41,116 nt of DNA, taken from positions 1 through 41,116 of IMG/VR virus record IMGVR_UViG_3300044845_000220; one strand, written 5' to 3'. The translations under genes were made by a program, and so were the position numbers. The stretch comes from a virus. The notes under the pieces were generated by a model that had not been told where the DNA came from, made no database searches, and was given only the letters and a program-made list of their open reading frames with translations. Shown in pieces: positions 1-7,881 of this stretch. Position 1 is the first letter of the stretch; each line of letters starts with the position of its first letter.

Positions 1-855
1 CTGCGCAATGCTCAACCACCCACGCCACAGCGGCTCCATGCCATCGTCCTCGGCGTTCTCCGCGTAGTGCTGGAGTTGAGCGCACCCATTGCCAGCCTTG
101 GTCTTGACCAGGATGTTCTTGAACTTGGTAACGCTGTTCTCAAACAACTTCACTGTCGTTGCAGACACCGTGGCTACAGGCCTCTCACCAGGGATTGCCA
201 AATCCGTCTTGCCCTTGGGCGGCAGCATGGGGGGCAGCGCCTTCAGTTGGCTGCGGATGTGCTCGGCCAGTGTGTGGAAGTCAAAGGTGTCGCCTTCAGC
301 CAGTATGCGAACCTTGCGCGGTGTGCCGTACTTCTCTTTGTGATTGAACGTATCGGGCACGCGCAACACTCGGGCGGCGTCTGCTGTCACGGTCATGTCG
401 ATGCTCAAGGCTTCTTGCTTGCACAAGCGCTTGAAGTTCTCCGCCACAGGCTTCCACTCATCGACTGCTACATCCTGTGTGAAAGGCCAGTAGCAGTGCA
501 ACCCACCACCAGAACCGACAACGTAGGGCGAACCCAACAGGTCAATACCTGTCTTTGCCAAGAACTCGTTTAGCGCGGTGGCTGCGTCCTTCTTGGTGGC
601 GTACCCATCCATGTCAACGAACAGTGCGCGAATGAAGCGGGCGTTGTCCGCTGTGCGCTTGCCCTTGTTCTCAAAGGTGGATACCGCAAAGTACACGTCC
701 TTTTGTTGACGAACCCATTTGTCTATGGTGGGGGTGATTTCCTCCGTGTATTGCACATAGATATGCTCCTTCTTTTTTGTTGATAGCTCTGCCGCACAGT
801 ACAGCCCGTTGTCCGGGGACGGCAAAACGACCGCTAGAAATTCAAGCGGGGTCAT
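1..855 (-). CDS. AEP-type primase (primase-polymerase), probable primase-helicase N-terminus, cut by window edge
   Basis: Reading from ATG at 855 the frame stays open for 285 codons to the window edge, so the C-terminus is missing. The sequence has the archaeo-eukaryotic primase pattern: FVDMDG near residues 79-84 (two metal-binding Asp), SGGGLHCYW near 115-123 (the sxH motif, His120), then an Asp-rich stretch with RVLRVPDTFNHK near 162-173. A Cys-containing linker ending EPLWRGWLSIA (274-284) resembles the region joining such primases to a helicase domain, so a helicase may follow outside the window. It would prime phage DNA replication. It is the last gene in the window of the leftward replication module. 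The AEP family call is firm; the helicase is inference. Confidence 0.8.
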   Translation of the reverse strand, partial: MTPLEFLAVVLPSPDNGLYCAAELSTKKKEHIYVQYTEEITPTIDKWVRQQKDVYFAVSTFENKGKRTADNARFIRALFVDMDGYATKKDAATALNEFLAKTGIDLLGSPYVVGSGGGLHCYWPFTQDVAVDEWKPVAENFKRLCKQEALSIDMTVTADAARVLRVPDTFNHKEKYGTPRKVRILAEGDTFDFHTLAEHIRSQLKALPPMLPPKGKTDLAIPGERPVATVSATTVKLFENSVTKFKNILVKTKAGNGCAQLQHYAENAEDDGMEPLWRGWLSIAQ

Positions 856-869
856 GGAAGTCCTTCGGA

Positions 870-1055
870 TTATTTAAACAGGTCGAGCTGCTGAGGGTCT
901 TTGAGCGGGTGCTCGTCAGTGGGTGCCAGCGCCATGAAGCGGCGCAGCAATTCAACTTGCCATTGACGGGGCAGGTTGTCGTGTGAGTCCAGTTCGTCTG
1001 CCGCAATGCGGATAAATTCGCTGTTACTCAAGGTTCGAGGTTGTAGTGTGCGCAT
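870..1055 (-). CDS. Small hypothetical protein (61 aa)
   Basis: An ATG with GGAGAAAAAT just upstream opens a 61-residue acidic, mostly helical protein ending in QQLDLFK. That ending resembles the QxxLxLF type of sliding-clamp-binding peptide, but this is only a resemblance. The gene starts inside the end of the HTH gene (28-base overlap) and ends 14 bases before the primase start, so it is read with both. Function is unknown. Confidence 0.6.
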   Translation of the reverse strand: MRTLQPRTLSNSEFIRIAADELDSHDNLPRQWQVELLRRFMALAPTDEHPLKDPQQLDLFK

Positions 1056-1306
1056 ATTTTTCTCCAGGCATCGTCAGCCGAGTGTGCGGTTTGTAGGAAT
1101 TTCAACATGGTCTCGACGCGATACTCGTATGCGGGGAAGATGTCGCCACCTTCAAACCAGTTGTAGACAGTCTGGCGGGACACACCCAAAGCTTTGGAGA
1201 TGCGCACGACCGAGAAGTTGTGATGCGCGGCCCACCGCCCAAGCTGATTGCCTTGAGTCTTGGGGGCACGCATGATTGCGTTGATTGTTTTTTCGGAGTA
1301 GGCCAT
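1028..1306 (-). CDS. Helix-turn-helix DNA-binding protein (92 aa)
   Basis: Residues about 30-52 (SVVRISKALGVSRQTVYNWF) form a clear helix-turn-helix of the Cro/XRE or MerR-like type: I-S-K-A-L-G-V-S-R-Q-T-V-Y-N-W matches the classic spacing. The rest is helical and lacks an obvious ligand domain, as in small phage regulators. The start at 1306 has almost no Shine-Dalgarno sequence and lies just after a GGGGC-UUCG-GCCCC hairpin, so translation may be limited by that structure. It may regulate the primase end of the operon. The target is unknown. Confidence 0.7.
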   Translation of the reverse strand: MAYSEKTINAIMRAPKTQGNQLGRWAAHHNFSVVRISKALGVSRQTVYNWFEGGDIFPAYEYRVETMLKFLQTAHSADDAWRKICAHYNLEP

Positions 1307-1316
1307 CTTTAATGCA

Positions 1317-1330
1317 GGGGCCGAAGCCCC
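1317..1330 (-). promoter_or_regulatory. UUCG tetraloop hairpin before the HTH gene
   Basis: On the minus strand GGGGC-TTCG-GCCCC forms a five-pair GC stem with the extra-stable UUCG loop. It sits between the stop at 1338 and the ATG at 1306, where a ribosome binding site is expected. No T-run follows, so it is unlikely to be a simple terminator. It could stabilise or block the mRNA start of the HTH gene. Confidence 0.5.
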
Positions 1331-1337
1331 CGCTGGT

Positions 1338-1565
1338 TCAAGGTTGCTGGTCCGTCACAACGCCATAGTCACTGCGCTTCCACAACGGGAAGCCCCCTTG
1401 CTGCGCACCTGCGTTGCGCAGTTCAGTGTCTGAGTAACGCTGGCGCGTGAAGCGCGGGTAGCCTGGGCCGACAAAGACCGAGGGGTTGCGGTAGTGCGGC
1501 ACATAGGTGATGCCGTTAAGCACATACACCGTCTGCATGAAGGTTTCTTCTTTGTTGTCTTTCAT
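1338..1565 (-). CDS. Small hypothetical protein (75 aa)
   Basis: The start at 1565 is preferred because GAGG lies five bases upstream and the upstream gene stops at 1573. Longer versions would run into that gene. The protein is rich in Tyr, Pro and Arg with no recognised domain (YVPHYRNPSVFVGPGYPRF in the middle). It lies between the ssDNA-binding-like gene and the HTH gene. Function is unknown. Confidence 0.55.
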   Translation of the reverse strand: MKDNKEETFMQTVYVLNGITYVPHYRNPSVFVGPGYPRFTRQRYSDTELRNAGAQQGGFPLWKRSDYGVVTDQQP

Positions 1566-1572
1566 GTTGGCC

Positions 1573-2484
1573 TCACTCATCGTCCCAGTCAGACACAATG
1601 TCCGCCAACTTGCTCTTCTTGGCTGGCACAGCCGAGGGCTTGGCCGCAGTGCTACGCACCTCGGGTTCCTCGTCAGCTTCCGCCACAGGCTCGGCCTGGG
1701 GCTTCTTCTCAGCCGCAGGGGGCTTGCCGGGGATGGCTAGCGCAGGAGCGGCTTTCACACCATCGCTTTGTGCCGTGGTCATCACGATTGCGCGTTGCGC
1801 ATCGGGGCTGTCAGCCTGGGTCTTGATGACCTCGTACTCTTCCTCAGTCAACCAGCGCACAGGTTTGAAGTGCAGCTTGGGAGCCTCGGCCTTAGTATCG
1901 AAGCGCATCTCGGTGACGATCTGCTCGGGATTCACAGGCGGGTTCTGCACGGCCAGGAAGCGGGCGTATGCCTGCAATGGGCGCTTGTCGCCGTCTTCCT
2001 TACCAAACACCGAAGTGGCGGGCAGGGTCAACTGCAACACATCCCCCGTGGGGTTGTTCTCAAGCACAACAGCAAGGCGCTGTTGGTAGCGGCAAGCGCG
2101 GGTATTACCTTGACCAGAACCAGCCGCATTCTGCGGGCAATTCATGCAAGTCACCGACTGCTTGTTTGCGGCGGTGGGGTCGGGGCGCTCACCATCATTG
2201 CTCCAGCAATCAGGCCCAGCGATGTTGTCGGCGTCATAGGACTTGGCGTAGAAGATGCGGCTCACCTTGGGGGCGGCTTTCACAATGATGACGTTCATGT
2301 GGCGTTCATCAATTGACGCAATCTCTTTGCCGCCTGCGACCAAGCGGAACACACCACCTTTGATGGAGATGCGTTTAACGCTGGAGACGTTGCCGCCCGT
2401 GAGGGCTTTGGCGGTGTCGGACAACTCATTGTTACGGGCGAATGCAGGAACATTTGTGGGGGAAAAAAGCGTGATATTGCTCAT
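1573..2484 (-). CDS. Candidate single-stranded DNA-binding protein (303 aa)
   Basis: The first 200 residues read as a beta-rich domain (VKRISIKGGVFRLVAGGKEI, then MNVIIVKAAPKVSRIFY). They carry a Cys group (C92, C113, C116, C130) in a DCW...CMNCP...RAC arrangement that could bind zinc. The C-terminus is a low-complexity Ala/Pro/Lys/Glu linker ending in an acidic tail, SDWDDE. An acidic tail after a flexible linker is typical of phage and bacterial SSBs, and a zinc-binding core is known in T4 gp32. The position among replication genes fits. No direct homology to a named SSB family was recognised, so the function is inferred. The alternative is a general recombination-associated protein. Confidence 0.55.
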   Translation of the reverse strand: MSNITLFSPTNVPAFARNNELSDTAKALTGGNVSSVKRISIKGGVFRLVAGGKEIASIDERHMNVIIVKAAPKVSRIFYAKSYDADNIAGPDCWSNDGERPDPTAANKQSVTCMNCPQNAAGSGQGNTRACRYQQRLAVVLENNPTGDVLQLTLPATSVFGKEDGDKRPLQAYARFLAVQNPPVNPEQIVTEMRFDTKAEAPKLHFKPVRWLTEEEYEVIKTQADSPDAQRAIVMTTAQSDGVKAAPALAIPGKPPAAEKKPQAEPVAEADEEPEVRSTAAKPSAVPAKKSKLADIVSDWDDE

Positions 2485-2489
2485 GATGG

Positions 2490-2894
2490 TCAGTTGGTTG
2501 GTTTGGTTATGACAACTTGAAACTCAGAGACTGAGTTCAAGCCTGGGGGAACTACCCCAGGGTTTTCTTCAAGAAACGTGCGCATGTTGCCTTGTGCAAT
2601 GCGCTTCTCTAACAAGTCCACGACACTGTGCTCAAGGATGAATTCCTTGAACGATGCCCAGTCTTGTGTTGAGTAGCGCGTTGAAGTACGCATGCTCACG
2701 GTGCCGAAGGGGGTTTTGACCGTGGAGACGCCAAGCGCCTTCATCTGGTCTTTGATTGCAAACTTGATCTCGTCCTGTTGCGCTTTGAGTGTCTCCAATT
2801 TGGTGTCGTACTCTTGCGTCATGGTGTCGATCTCAGCTTTTATCTTACGGTAGATTTTCGTAAGCCTGTCGAGTGGTACAGCGGTTTCGCTCAA
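2490..2894 (-). CDS. Phage protein with N-terminal coiled coil (134 aa), TTG start
   Basis: The frame has no ATG at its start: TTG at 2894 follows a good AGGAGAAACAA site, and the next in-frame ATG has no ribosome site. Residues 10-50 are charged and helical (coiled coil). A VKTPFGTVSMRT segment follows, then a mixed C-terminus. The layout resembles Gp157-like or Gam-like phage proteins that act near DNA, but the match is weak. It heads the ssDNA-binding/primase block and has the 16-base operator-like motif in its leader. Confidence 0.6.
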   Translation of the reverse strand: MSETAVPLDRLTKIYRKIKAEIDTMTQEYDTKLETLKAQQDEIKFAIKDQMKALGVSTVKTPFGTVSMRTSTRYSTQDWASFKEFILEHSVVDLLEKRIAQGNMRTFLEENPGVVPPGLNSVSEFQVVITKPTN

Positions 2895-2912
2895 TTGTTT
2901 CTCCTGTTTTTT

Positions 2913-2928
2913 TGTCTAAGGTTGGACA
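2913..2928 (-). promoter_or_regulatory. Operator-like motif, site A (TGTCTAAGGTTGGACA)
   Basis: This imperfect inverted repeat has arms TGTCTAA and TTGGACA. It lies 18 bases upstream of the TTG start at 2894, in the only gap between the helicase gene and the next gene. The same pattern, TGTC-N4-GTTGGACA, recurs at 13102 and, inverted, at 20849, both inside promoters. A shared regulator binding site is inferred. Confidence 0.4.
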
Positions 2929-2961
2929 TGGTACACAGTATTTTTTCTTTTGCAACTCCTT

Positions 2962-4521
2962 TCAAGAATTTATTTCTGCATCAAACATCTGGGTCAAAAG
3001 TAAGTTGTCGCTTACTTTGCCCTCCAAGGCTTTGAACATCTTTTTCTCGATGGGACTACCCTCGATGTGGATGACTGTCACCTTGTCTGAGTTCTGCCCC
3101 TTGCGGTCCGCACGGGCTATGCACTGGATGTATTGCTCAACGCTCATCAACGGGCCGTAGAACACAACAGTGTCGGCAGCGGTCAGGGTAATCCCATGTG
3201 CCGTAGCCTGCGGCTGCATAACCAACACGCGGGGGTCAGGCTCGTTTTGAAAGCGGCGGATGATGTCAGCGCGTTTGGGTGGTGTGACTGAGCCGTGGAT
3301 GCACTCAGCGGTTATGTGGCGCTTGAGCAAGTGTGTTTGGATGGTGTCGATGGTGCTGCGAAACAGCGCAAAGATAAGCACCTTGCGGTCGGTCTCTTCG
3401 AGTATCTCCTCCAACACACCCAGACGCGGCGCTGAATCAAACTCAATGACTTCCTTCTCGTCTGTGTATGCCGCACCGCAACTGATTTGAAGCAGCTTGC
3501 TCAGTGCTGCCGCCGCATTGACTGCGGTGATCGTCTCGCCTGCGGCTTGCACAAGCATGCGGTCTTTGAGGAGGTTGTAGTACTTGGCTTGTTGTGGGGT
3601 CAGCGGTACTTGCCGTGTGGTGGTTAGTACAGGCGGCAAGTCCAGGCACTGCGCTTTGGTGTAGCGGATGGCGGGTTGCAGGGCTTCGTGCACCAGATCG
3701 GGGGCGTTGGCTTTTGGCGCCCACTTGTACATGGTGATCTTGTTCATTACCATGTCGCGCCAGCCTGTGTACAGGCGGGGGATTCCATCGGGGTTGACGA
3801 TCTTGGCCAGCCCATACGCGTCAGCAGGGGACTGAGACGCTGGTGTGCCTGTCATCATCCACACATGGGTGTCGGCCCTGAGTATGGACTTGAGCGCTTT
3901 CCAGCGCTTGGTGGTCACGGTCTTGTATGCGTTGGCTTCGTCAACGATCACCAGATCAAAGCGCCCGTCATTGACGATCTCAGACGCAACCAGGTTCAGC
4001 CCATCGTAGTTGGCAATTACAAATTCGTAGTCTTGCTGAATCATCTCGATGCGGCGGCTAGCCTGCGCGTGGTGCGCGATGATGGCAGAGCGATGGATGA
4101 CGCTGCTGTTCAAGTCTGCCAGCCATGCGGACTGCATGATCGACAGTGGGCACAGCACCAATACCCGGCGAATGTCTCCGCGCTGCATCAAGTAGTCTGC
4201 TGCCCACAATGCGGAGAGCGTCTTGCCTGTGCCTGGTTCGGAAAACACAAACGCCTTGCGGTGCATGGTCAGAAATGCGGCGGTTTCTTTCTGGTGCGCC
4301 ATGGGCTTGTACCTACCGGGCCAAGCGTAGCGCCGCATGATGGGCGAGGGTACATCTTTGACGCCAAGGTTCTTCAACACACGCGCTTCATCCAGCCCCC
4401 AGTAGACGGCAACATCAAAGCCACCATCAGCGCGGGGCATGACTTTGGACTTGGGGATGATGCTGTACTTCTGGGGGTTGCGGGTAGTGAACAGTAGTGC
4501 TTTGTCTTCTATGATTTGCAT
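2962..4521 (-). CDS. SNF2-type (superfamily 2) DNA helicase/translocase (519 aa)
   Basis: A complete two-lobed SF2 enzyme. It has the Q-like segment KPMAHQ (72-77), Walker A EPGTGKT (95-101), Walker B DEAN (194-197), motif III MTGTP (223-227), motif V region QATAHGITLTAAD, and motif VI ARADRKGQ (469-476). The ARxxRxGQ form of motif VI and the DExx box are typical of SNF2/Rad54-like dsDNA translocases. Such phage enzymes remodel forks, strip proteins from DNA or assist recombination. No nuclease or targeting domain is fused. The start at 4521 follows GAGAAGCAA. The gene belongs to the replication block, downstream of the HNH gene and upstream of the candidate SSB. Confidence 0.9.
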   Translation of the reverse strand: MQIIEDKALLFTTRNPQKYSIIPKSKVMPRADGGFDVAVYWGLDEARVLKNLGVKDVPSPIMRRYAWPGRYKPMAHQKETAAFLTMHRKAFVFSEPGTGKTLSALWAADYLMQRGDIRRVLVLCPLSIMQSAWLADLNSSVIHRSAIIAHHAQASRRIEMIQQDYEFVIANYDGLNLVASEIVNDGRFDLVIVDEANAYKTVTTKRWKALKSILRADTHVWMMTGTPASQSPADAYGLAKIVNPDGIPRLYTGWRDMVMNKITMYKWAPKANAPDLVHEALQPAIRYTKAQCLDLPPVLTTTRQVPLTPQQAKYYNLLKDRMLVQAAGETITAVNAAAALSKLLQISCGAAYTDEKEVIEFDSAPRLGVLEEILEETDRKVLIFALFRSTIDTIQTHLLKRHITAECIHGSVTPPKRADIIRRFQNEPDPRVLVMQPQATAHGITLTAADTVVFYGPLMSVEQYIQCIARADRKGQNSDKVTVIHIEGSPIEKKMFKALEGKVSDNLLLTQMFDAEINS

Positions 4522-4534
4522 TTGCTTCTCGAGT

Positions 4535-4645
4535 TTATTTTTTTCCTAGCGCCAGGGCTTGTTCCCAAACGAATCGGGCTACGTTGTAGCCTATGAGCTT
4601 TTGCTCTGCGACTGTGAGGGTCTCCCACCATTTCTCAAATGTCAT
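4535..4645 (-). CDS. 36-residue hypothetical protein
   Basis: ATG at 4645 follows a GGGAGAAGCAA ribosome site, and the frame closes with TAA at 4535, 13 bases before the helicase gene. The protein begins MTFEKWWETLTVAEQKL and is a single amphipathic helical segment rich in Trp. It fills what would otherwise be a gap between the HNH and helicase genes. Function is unknown. Confidence 0.65.
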   Translation of the reverse strand: MTFEKWWETLTVAEQKLIGYNVARFVWEQALALGKK

Positions 4646-4658
4646 TTGCTTCTCCCGG

Positions 4659-4919
4659 TTATTTAACTGAGTGGTTTTTTGTCCTGTCAAAAGTGCGGTT
4701 GGCAGATGCGGGTTTAACTCTGAGGTTGCTGCGCACCGTCTTGCCGCCTTTATCTACAGGCTTCTTGTGATCGACATCCATGCCATCGCCCTTGTGCACC
4801 AGACCCTCTTTCATCAGCATGGCGCGGGCTTTGTTTCGCTCGGCACGCTTTTTAATGACGGCTGGTTTTTGCGCATACGCGGGATAGGTGTCGCGGTCTT
4901 TTGGGTTTTTGTAAGGCAT
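4659..4919 (-). CDS. Small HNH-type protein (86 aa)
   Basis: The C-terminal half has the compressed HNH signature DVDHKKPVDKGG...SNLRV...N: a DH pair, a conserved N after about 14 residues (SN), and a later N in the third position. The basic N-terminus (MPYKNPKDRDTYPAY) is common in small phage HNH proteins. ATG at 4919 is chosen because AAAGGAAC precedes it; an upstream TTG at 4934 would overlap the previous stop. It could nick DNA during replication or packaging. Only one His is clear in the core, so catalytic activity is uncertain. Confidence 0.7.
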   Translation of the reverse strand: MPYKNPKDRDTYPAYAQKPAVIKKRAERNKARAMLMKEGLVHKGDGMDVDHKKPVDKGGKTVRSNLRVKPASANRTFDRTKNHSVK

Positions 4920-4930
4920 GAATGTTCCTT

Positions 4931-5596
4931 TCAATGTTTCGGGTTGTATTCACAAGATTTCACAGGACACCACGGGCACAAGCCAGAGGACTTGGGGTTC
5001 CAGGTATTTGAAGCGAAGCACGCTTCAAGTCTGGCTACGCGCTCACGGTAATTCCACCACTCAGCATCGGCCTCTTCCACGGTCATGCTGTGCTTGACCA
5101 TATCATTTTTCACCACAAATAACAACGCCGAACTGACCTTGCGTATGTGGGGGAAGTGCTTGAACACCATGAGGGACATGAGCTTTAGCTGGTCTCGGTC
5201 TGGGTACTTGTTGTTGCCTGTTTTGTAGTCAACCACCCGCGCTGTCAGGTTGTCGTCATCAATGATGAGCAAGTCGGCAATGCCCCTGACCCACCGCTTG
5301 GGTTCGTTGAAGGAGCACGGCTGCAAGTCCGGGGTGATGCCCATCTCATACTCACACAGCTTCCTGCCCGGCATGGCCATCAATACATCAAGCGCTCCCC
5401 TGGCGTAATCAAACTCAGGGGGCAACGGTGTGCCGTCCCGAATGTAGACTTCCGCCGCTGTGTGAAAGCTTGTGCCGTAGCGTGTTGCCTCAGTCTCCTG
5501 AAATGGGAAGTTGTTGAGCACGGTTACCTCGTGGTATCTGCGGGGGCATCCCTCAAAGTTTTTAAGAGCGCTGTGGCTCCACGTTACAGGCTTCAT
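4931..5596 (-). CDS. Cas4/RecB-like PD-(D/E)XK exonuclease with predicted Fe-S cluster (221 aa)
   Basis: The motifs are H45, the GIADLLIID core with Asp108, and VVDYKTG with Asp123 and Lys125, which is the PD-(D/E)XK nuclease site. Four cysteines, C17 near the start (GCPRRYH) and C207, C210 and C215 at the end, match the one-plus-three arrangement that holds a 4Fe-4S cluster in Cas4 and AddB proteins. Phage members are recombination exonucleases that resect DNA ends. No CRISPR array or cas1/cas2 is present, so a replication/recombination role is preferred. It overlaps the metallopeptidase stop by one base (TGATG). Confidence 0.85.
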   Translation of the reverse strand: MKPVTWSHSALKNFEGCPRRYHEVTVLNNFPFQETEATRYGTSFHTAAEVYIRDGTPLPPEFDYARGALDVLMAMPGRKLCEYEMGITPDLQPCSFNEPKRWVRGIADLLIIDDDNLTARVVDYKTGNNKYPDRDQLKLMSLMVFKHFPHIRKVSSALLFVVKNDMVKHSMTVEEADAEWWNYRERVARLEACFASNTWNPKSSGLCPWCPVKSCEYNPKH

Positions 5597-5904
5597 CAGA
5601 ATCTCGCAGTCTCTATGGCTATGGCAAGGCGGGCAGCAAAACCTTCTACAAAGTCTTCTCGGTTGTTGAGTTTGTGTTCACGCATGTCCTCAAGGATGGC
5701 GTGCACCAGCTCGTGCCAAAAAGTTTCTTTGACCGACTCGGACGAGAATTTGCGCCCGGTTCGGTTGTTTCGCAAACCAATCTTTATTTTCTGTTCGGGG
5801 TAGTGAACGCGCCCCATGTCGTCTTTGTCCTTCATGGCCTCGACAACTTCAACGCTGTACCACTTGTCCCCTACCTTTACTTTCTTTGGTAGTGTTATTT
5901 CCAT
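5596..5904 (-). CDS. Small zinc metallopeptidase-like protein (102 aa)
   Basis: WHELVHAIL at residues 63-71 contains the HExxH zinc-binding and catalytic motif in a helix. Glu84 or Glu88 downstream (EDFVEGFA) could be the third ligand. Length and layout resemble the minimal SprT/ImmA-like phage peptidases. It begins right after the polymerase stop (TAA-ATG) and is coupled to the Cas4-like gene. In ICE and phage systems ImmA-type peptidases cut repressors, and SprT/Spartan-type ones cut DNA-crosslinked proteins. Which applies here cannot be told. Confidence 0.7.
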   Translation of the reverse strand: MEITLPKKVKVGDKWYSVEVVEAMKDKDDMGRVHYPEQKIKIGLRNNRTGRKFSSESVKETFWHELVHAILEDMREHKLNNREDFVEGFAARLAIAIETARF

Positions 5905-7881
5905 TTAGTTCTTTGCTTCTCCATATCTACGGTGAGCACCACCGTCAGCGGACAATGGGACACCGGGCATGTAGCGCGGCTCCATTGTCATTTGTTCCAA
6001 GACCCAAGTCTTGGCTTCTTCCACTTCACTGTCGGGCACGAGCGCAATCAGCTCATCATGCACCGTTCCAACCACGGGGTATCTTTTACCAACCCGCAGC
6101 ATTCCGTCTGTCATCACCACCCGCGCCAAAGCTTGGGTCACATTGTTCGTTATCTTTCCAGCATACAACTTGGTAGCGTCTGGCCCGTATACCCACTGGC
6201 TCCTACCTTTTTCATCTTTGACTTCACGCAGATCGGGGTAGCGCAAGCACATCCCGTTTGGCAATTCTATTTCACCCTTCCTGAATGTCAAGCACTTGTG
6301 CGTGTGTTCTTTGCCGTTGACCAGGGCCGACACCAACAGGCTGGAGCACATGTCCCAGAATGAGACAACAGGAGACGCGGTGGCACGGTAGATGTCGATG
6401 ATGCGCTTGGCTGCAATGGCGTGGTGCACCAACTCCGCGTAGGTACAGGTGTGCGGGATATCCCGTAGCTTGATCTCGGTTTCGGACCACTCCAAGAACC
6501 GCTCGGCCATGTCCTTGTTGACGTTCAACGCTTTAGAGAACGCCCTCTCGTAGCGAACCGGGGGAGCCCCAAGGAATCCCGTAAGAAGCTGTGACGCGAA
6601 CGACGACCAGCCCAGACCATAGCCGCACCCGAGTAGCGCTGACTTTGCAGATTGGCGCAGGTCTGGATGAGACTCTTTGGTAAGCCCTGGTATGTTAAAC
6701 ATTTGAGCGCCGAACGCGGCATAAGGGTCACCCCCAGCGCGGAAGATGTCGAGCATATCTGTGTAATCTGATAGCCATGCAAGCACTCGCGGTTCAATCT
6801 GCGATAAGTCGCCAACGACGAGTTGATACCCCTCGGGAGCCATAATTGCTTTACGTAAGAACGAACCGCGCTTGAGGTTTTGCATGTTGATGGCACTGCC
6901 CTTGGCCGCTGTCCACCTGCCAGTCTGCGCACCGTAGTAGGAGAGAGGGACTGGTAAGGGGCCGCGTTGACTAATGTCAAGGAATCTCTGAGCCCTTGTG
7001 CGCTCGGTGGTGGATTTAACTTTGAGACGCGCTTCGCAAAGGAGCGCAACATCTTCGTTCGAACCATTGAGGAGGGCTTGGAAGAGCGCATCGTTTTTTG
7101 CCAGGGCAAGCGTTTGCTTACCTGTGGTCTTACTGATTTTTGTCGGGGGTGTAACGCCAAGGTTTGTAAGAATCTGCGCAAACTTAGGGTTTGACGCAAG
7201 CTCAGACTCATCGATGTTAAGACGTTGTAGTAGCGCTTCACGTATGTTTCCTTCCTCTGTCAATGCTTGTATCAACATCTGCTGGTCAAGCTGCAACACG
7301 GGGCGTGTGTACATCTTGAGCGTCATGTCGATGAGTTGAAGTTCTTTCCTCGGGTAGTCCCAGCCGCCAAGACCAAAGAAAATCTGTTCACACAGCCATG
7401 TGTCATGGCAGCAATACTCGGCCAGTGTGTTCTCCACATCCGCAGGCAGCTCGTCCAGTATGTTCTCGGATGGCGACAGCCCGTCCCCCTTGGGTGGCAG
7501 GCCCAGGTCTTTGGCCAGCTTGGCCAAGCTGTTGCCCACCTCCACACCGCGCAGTGCCCGGCCCATAGACAGCGTGTCCATGATGAACGCTGGGTGTGCG
7601 TCGTAGTGCCACTCCATGATCGACACGTCGAACCCTGCGTTTTGTGCCATGACAGCGGTGGTGCTCCAGTCGATTGACTTGAAGAACTCAGGCAAGTCCT
7701 TGCGTGTCACCCATACTGCGGGTGCTTCGCCGCCAAGCTCTTTCCAAGACAGTCCCCACGCCTTGAAGCGGGGGTCGCGTATGTACTCCTCCATGGTCTG
7801 GCAAGAAAAGCCCAGCTTCACGCCGCGCCCCCAGGCAGTTTCAAAGTCCAGCACGATGGCGCGTTCAAATGGTTTACTCAA
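5905..7881 (-). CDS. polA-like: Family A DNA polymerase with 3'-5' exonuclease domain (658 aa)
   Basis: The N-terminal proofreading exonuclease has Exo I as DFET (12-15), AQNAGFDV near 79-86 (Exo II region) and CHD ending at Asp160 (Exo III). The C-terminal polymerase has motif A GDLSQIEPR (357-365), with L for the usual Y and P for L, motif B from R409 through K413 to YG (421-422), and motif C VHDE (Glu610). All catalytic carboxylates are present. It replicates the phage genome. The start is TTG at 7881, overlapping the previous stop by four bases. The next ATG would delete the Exo I motif. Confidence 0.92.
   Translation of the reverse strand: MSKPFERAIVLDFETAWGRGVKLGFSCQTMEEYIRDPRFKAWGLSWKELGGEAPAVWVTRKDLPEFFKSIDWSTTAVMAQNAGFDVSIMEWHYDAHPAFIMDTLSMGRALRGVEVGNSLAKLAKDLGLPPKGDGLSPSENILDELPADVENTLAEYCCHDTWLCEQIFFGLGGWDYPRKELQLIDMTLKMYTRPVLQLDQQMLIQALTEEGNIREALLQRLNIDESELASNPKFAQILTNLGVTPPTKISKTTGKQTLALAKNDALFQALLNGSNEDVALLCEARLKVKSTTERTRAQRFLDISQRGPLPVPLSYYGAQTGRWTAAKGSAINMQNLKRGSFLRKAIMAPEGYQLVVGDLSQIEPRVLAWLSDYTDMLDIFRAGGDPYAAFGAQMFNIPGLTKESHPDLRQSAKSALLGCGYGLGWSSFASQLLTGFLGAPPVRYERAFSKALNVNKDMAERFLEWSETEIKLRDIPHTCTYAELVHHAIAAKRIIDIYRATASPVVSFWDMCSSLLVSALVNGKEHTHKCLTFRKGEIELPNGMCLRYPDLREVKDEKGRSQWVYGPDATKLYAGKITNNVTQALARVVMTDGMLRVGKRYPVVGTVHDELIALVPDSEVEEAKTWVLEQMTMEPRYMPGVPLSADGGAHRRYGEAKN

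Noticed and set aside
2962-4521. SNF2-type helicase as part of a defence system (DISARM or similar)
   Set aside because: No methyltransferase, phospholipase D or defence partner genes are near, and the neighbours are all replication genes.
4931-5596. Cas4-like protein as evidence for a CRISPR or anti-CRISPR system
   Set aside because: The protein lies in a replication module without arrays or cas genes, and Cas4/RecB-like exonucleases are common in phage recombination.
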